64,000 nt of DNA from Romanomermis culicivorax (Eukaryota > Nematoda > Enoplea > Mermithida > Mermithidae). Below are positions 61,789 through 64,000 of the stretch, in pieces. Within the stretch, counting starts at the first letter, position 1, and each line of letters begins with the position of its first letter. The notes below the pieces were generated by a model. It did no database searches. It had not been told where the DNA came from and worked only from the letters and a program-made list of their open reading frames with translations. A program made the translations under genes and the position numbers. The stretch spans positions 186,001 to 250,000 of the forward strand of contig CAWUHX010000204.1 of assembly GCA_963922205.1 (NCBI GenBank), in the 5' to 3' direction.

Positions 61789-62855
61789 CGTGCCGCTCAA
61801 TTCTCCAACGTCACGTGATTCCGATCATGCCGACATTTTGTTATTTTTCATGTTTTGTCTATTACCCGATCATGCTTTTGTTTATTTCATTTTTACACAT
61901 GCATTTTACGTTCGTTTTTATATTTTTCATGCATTTCTATGTTTCGTTTTGTTGTATTTTTATTTCTTTACAAACGCGGGCTACAGTAGGCCCTTTAGCT
62001 AAAAACTTCCGCCAGTCGTGCTCCACGAGCACATGGCTATTTTTGGTGCGCTCACGCACCTCTTATCATCAAAATTAGCGTCGTTTTTGTTACGCAAAAC
62101 GACTAGCTAAGAAGTTTTAGCTAAAGACGTTCATATGCTTAGCATAGGCACTGCAGCCGGCCTCAGTGCTAAACGCATGTGAATGAAAAAATGTCTATGT
62201 GCTCATAGGCATCTTCTGCATCGCGTCTAGCTGCAGAAGTTAGCTTGAGCGCCGAGAAACTCCGCCCAAGCTGCAGCTGTAGCCAAACATGTCCTTAAAA
62301 GGACATGTTTCTTTAGTTTTTCGCTCATTCTTGGGTTCACCAAGCTTTCGTCCAGTTGTCACTCCGCGTCCGCCGCCTCCTCGTCAAATTTGCATAATTT
62401 TATTATATACCTGTGCGTCCGCCGCCTTACTATCAATAAATTTGCATAAATTTACTCGTGTTCACTGCGTCCGCCGCCTAACGTCTACAGTACCCCGCTG
62501 CCCATCAGTGCCAGGTGTCCGACCGCCCCGGTTCGTGAATTAAACGTTGGAGTTTCGCCTCCCGCTCGCTCCCGCTCCCTCCCGCTCGCCGCCGCTCGCC
62601 GCCGCTCGCCGCCTAGGACGTTTGAGGATCGCATCCCCCGCTCCCAGTGCCAGAAGACCGAAAGCATCCAGGGACTTGCCGCCCGTTGCGTCGTAATCGC
62701 TTGAGAAACAGGACTAGGTGAGTCTTCTCAGGGGATTATTGTTATTTGTGGGTTATTTGTTGGGAAATCCTCCTTAAGTCGGTTTCCCAAGGTTTCCACA
62801 GATAAGTAGGGCCTCCACCTCTCAGGTTCGGGCTAAAAGGGGCTGTCTGGTTCAT
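61784..62855 (+). mobile_element. LTR-like repeat, copy 2 (non-coding family)
   Basis: Diverged copy of 26312-27264 starting TGTCACGTGCCG. It differs by several insertions, including a Ser/Pro-coding CGCTCC-type tandem tract at 62555-62620 and three AATTTGCATAA polyadenylation-region repeats (62388-62450). A CCTTAAAAGGACATG promoter-like box lies at 62294-62308. Confidence 0.55.
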
Positions 62856-63270
62856 AATCGGGTCCCATAATTTAGGTCATTTTACGGGTGACCCTGTCCC
62901 CACTCTCACTGAGTAGGACTCGGGGATTGTCGCACCTAGCCTGGCAGCGTTGTCCATTACCCTACAGCAAGACCCCAAGGACAACCCAAGAGAACCAACT
63001 ATAGACCTCTCTATAGCCACCAATTGCCAGGTTAGGCCCCAACGCCAACCAAGAGAAGCCTGGGGAAAATGCCAGTATCCATCAGGAGTCACAGCCTATT
63101 ACTCACTGTAATGGGATCAATCTGATATGGTTCACCATCAATGTGACGTCTAAAACACGGTATTACCTGATGAGATACCCAAACCTCCCCAGCTCTCCCA
63201 AGTCCACATGTCATACACATGACATGCCGTAAAATGTGACATGGATGGCGCAATATGTGACATGGCGAGG
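62856..63270. other. non-coding internal region after LTR-like copy 2
   Basis: Aligns in its first 250 bp with 27265-27520 (CATTGTCCATTA..CTACAGCA core). No ORF. Confidence 0.5.
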
Positions 63271-63279
63271 CTGGAAAAT

Positions 63280-63775
63280 CGACCTTAAGTCTGGCACTCG
63301 CCCTTAAGTGTAAAACTTTACCCTTGGGTCGGATCTACCCCCAGGTCGGGTCAACTCCCATTTTAAGTCGGACAAGCCCCCTTAAAATTGGGCACTAGCC
63401 ATCCAATAAGTCGGAGACCCCCCAAATTCGGGTTTACTGCCTAATGGGTCGGGAATGCCCCTTATTTCGGATTACCGCTATTGTAGGTCGGATACCCCCA
63501 CCTCACGTCGCGTGTTATTACTGTAGTCGGAAATTTTTTTTTCCCGTGCCACCGAGAGTTATTACTGTAGGTCGGGAATTTATCCCTGAACATCAAATTT
63601 AATTACTGTAAGACGGGATTTGCCCTTACGAGTGATCTAAATGTGATCTATATGTGTAAATAACTATCTCATGCGTGTGTATTATCCCCTATGAGTAATA
63701 AATTCCCCTCTGAGTCGAGTTATTTATCCCCAGAGTCGTGTTATTTGTCCCAGAGTTGAGTTATATATCGAGTAT
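63280..63775. repeat. degenerate array with a period of about 20 bp, core GTCGG...CCCC
   Basis: GTCGG, TTCGG or GTCGC recurs near 63330, 63347, 63369, 63411, 63429, 63449, 63468, 63489, 63508, 63527 and 63571, mostly 17-22 bp apart, each followed within 8-12 bp by CCC or CCCC. A related block (GAGTCG.GTTATTT.TCCC) repeats three times at 63712-63765. Confidence 0.6.
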
Positions 63776-63884
63776 TCTGTATTTCTCCTCTGATTAATTC
63801 TGTACATTCTGCATATTTAATGTGTGTTGTAAATTCCCTTATCTGTTTCTCTCCCCCTATCCCCCCCCCCTCCCCTAATCCTGG

Positions 63885-64000
63885 GTGGTATACTGTAGCC
63901 CTCCGGGTGGTGCCATTACAGTACGTCTGTGCCCATTCCCGTACTGTAACTACAGTATACCCATACGCGGGTACTGGTATCACAGCTGTAGGGGTTTACG
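63885..64000. repeat. short inverted repeats with TACTGTA/TACAGTA
   Basis: GGTATACTGTAG (63888-63899) pairs with CTACAGTATACC (63951-63962); a smaller TACAGTACG / CGTACTGTA pair lies inside. TACAGTA words also recur in the outer LTRs. Probably a small foldback element cut by the window edge. Confidence 0.5.

Noticed and set aside
63280-63775. CRISPR-like regularly spaced repeats
   Set aside because: The genome is eukaryotic, units are only about 20 bp, highly variable and without unique spacers of constant length.
1-64000. tRNA or rRNA genes
   Set aside because: No cloverleaf with A and B boxes (GGTTCGANTCC) and no rRNA core sequence was recognised by eye; primer-binding sites could therefore not be matched to a local tRNA.

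Overview
Organism and overall character. The window is eukaryotic, almost certainly metazoan: short (53-57 bp) and medium introns with GT/AG borders, a nuclear ribosome-biogenesis gene (pescadillo), AT-rich intergenic DNA, and about three quarters of the sequence made of mobile DNA. A 6-bp-periodic array at 3522-3623 with consensus TTAGGC, the nematode telomere hexamer, points to a nematode; this is the only clear lineage clue, so the assignment is tentative.

Layout. 1-1.4 kb: the last exon of a + strand gene, possibly a tetraspanin. 1.5-10.3 kb: palindromic repeats, a foldback with telomere-like repeats in its loop, a broken LINE, a hAT transposase remnant and several hAT-type non-autonomous elements with 8-bp target duplications. 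11.75-15.67 kb: a complete 12-exon pescadillo (PES1) gene, 560 codons. 17.5-21.4 kb: an unidentified + strand gene whose five exons join in consistent phase, with two hAT-type elements in its introns. 21.4-26.3 kb: no convincing gene; a large inverted repeat with a hAT MITE inside. 26.3-28.2 kb and 61.8-64 kb: a non-coding LTR-like repeat family and a degenerate 20-bp-period array.

The main story is 28.2-61.8 kb: three LTR retrotransposons nested like dolls. The OUTER element (28158-61788, minus strand) carries Gag, an envelope-like glycoprotein placed between gag and protease, then PR-RT-RH-IN; it is heavily broken. Its RNase H region was entered by the MIDDLE element (30779-55142, minus strand, 481-bp LTRs, TSD AATG). 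The middle pol was in turn entered, again in the RNase H region, by the INNER element (39470-49742, plus strand, 391/393-bp LTRs, TSD AATG). LTR divergence counted by eye falls from outer to inner, matching the insertion order.

Most unusual content. Downstream of integrase, where an env would normally sit, the middle element encodes a protein with a complete DEDDy 3'-5' exonuclease motif set (RNase D/WRN/MUT-7 type), followed by a Gln-rich disordered protein and an RGG-rich protein. The inner element, from a clearly different Ty3/gypsy lineage, has in the same slot a 944-codon ORF with a degenerate version of the same fold plus a C-terminal domain that looks like the EVH1 domain of the decapping activator DCP1. 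I know of no described retrotransposon family with this accessory module. The inference is that these elements carry RNA-decay-type proteins, perhaps to counter or exploit host RNA surveillance or to process their own nucleic acid.
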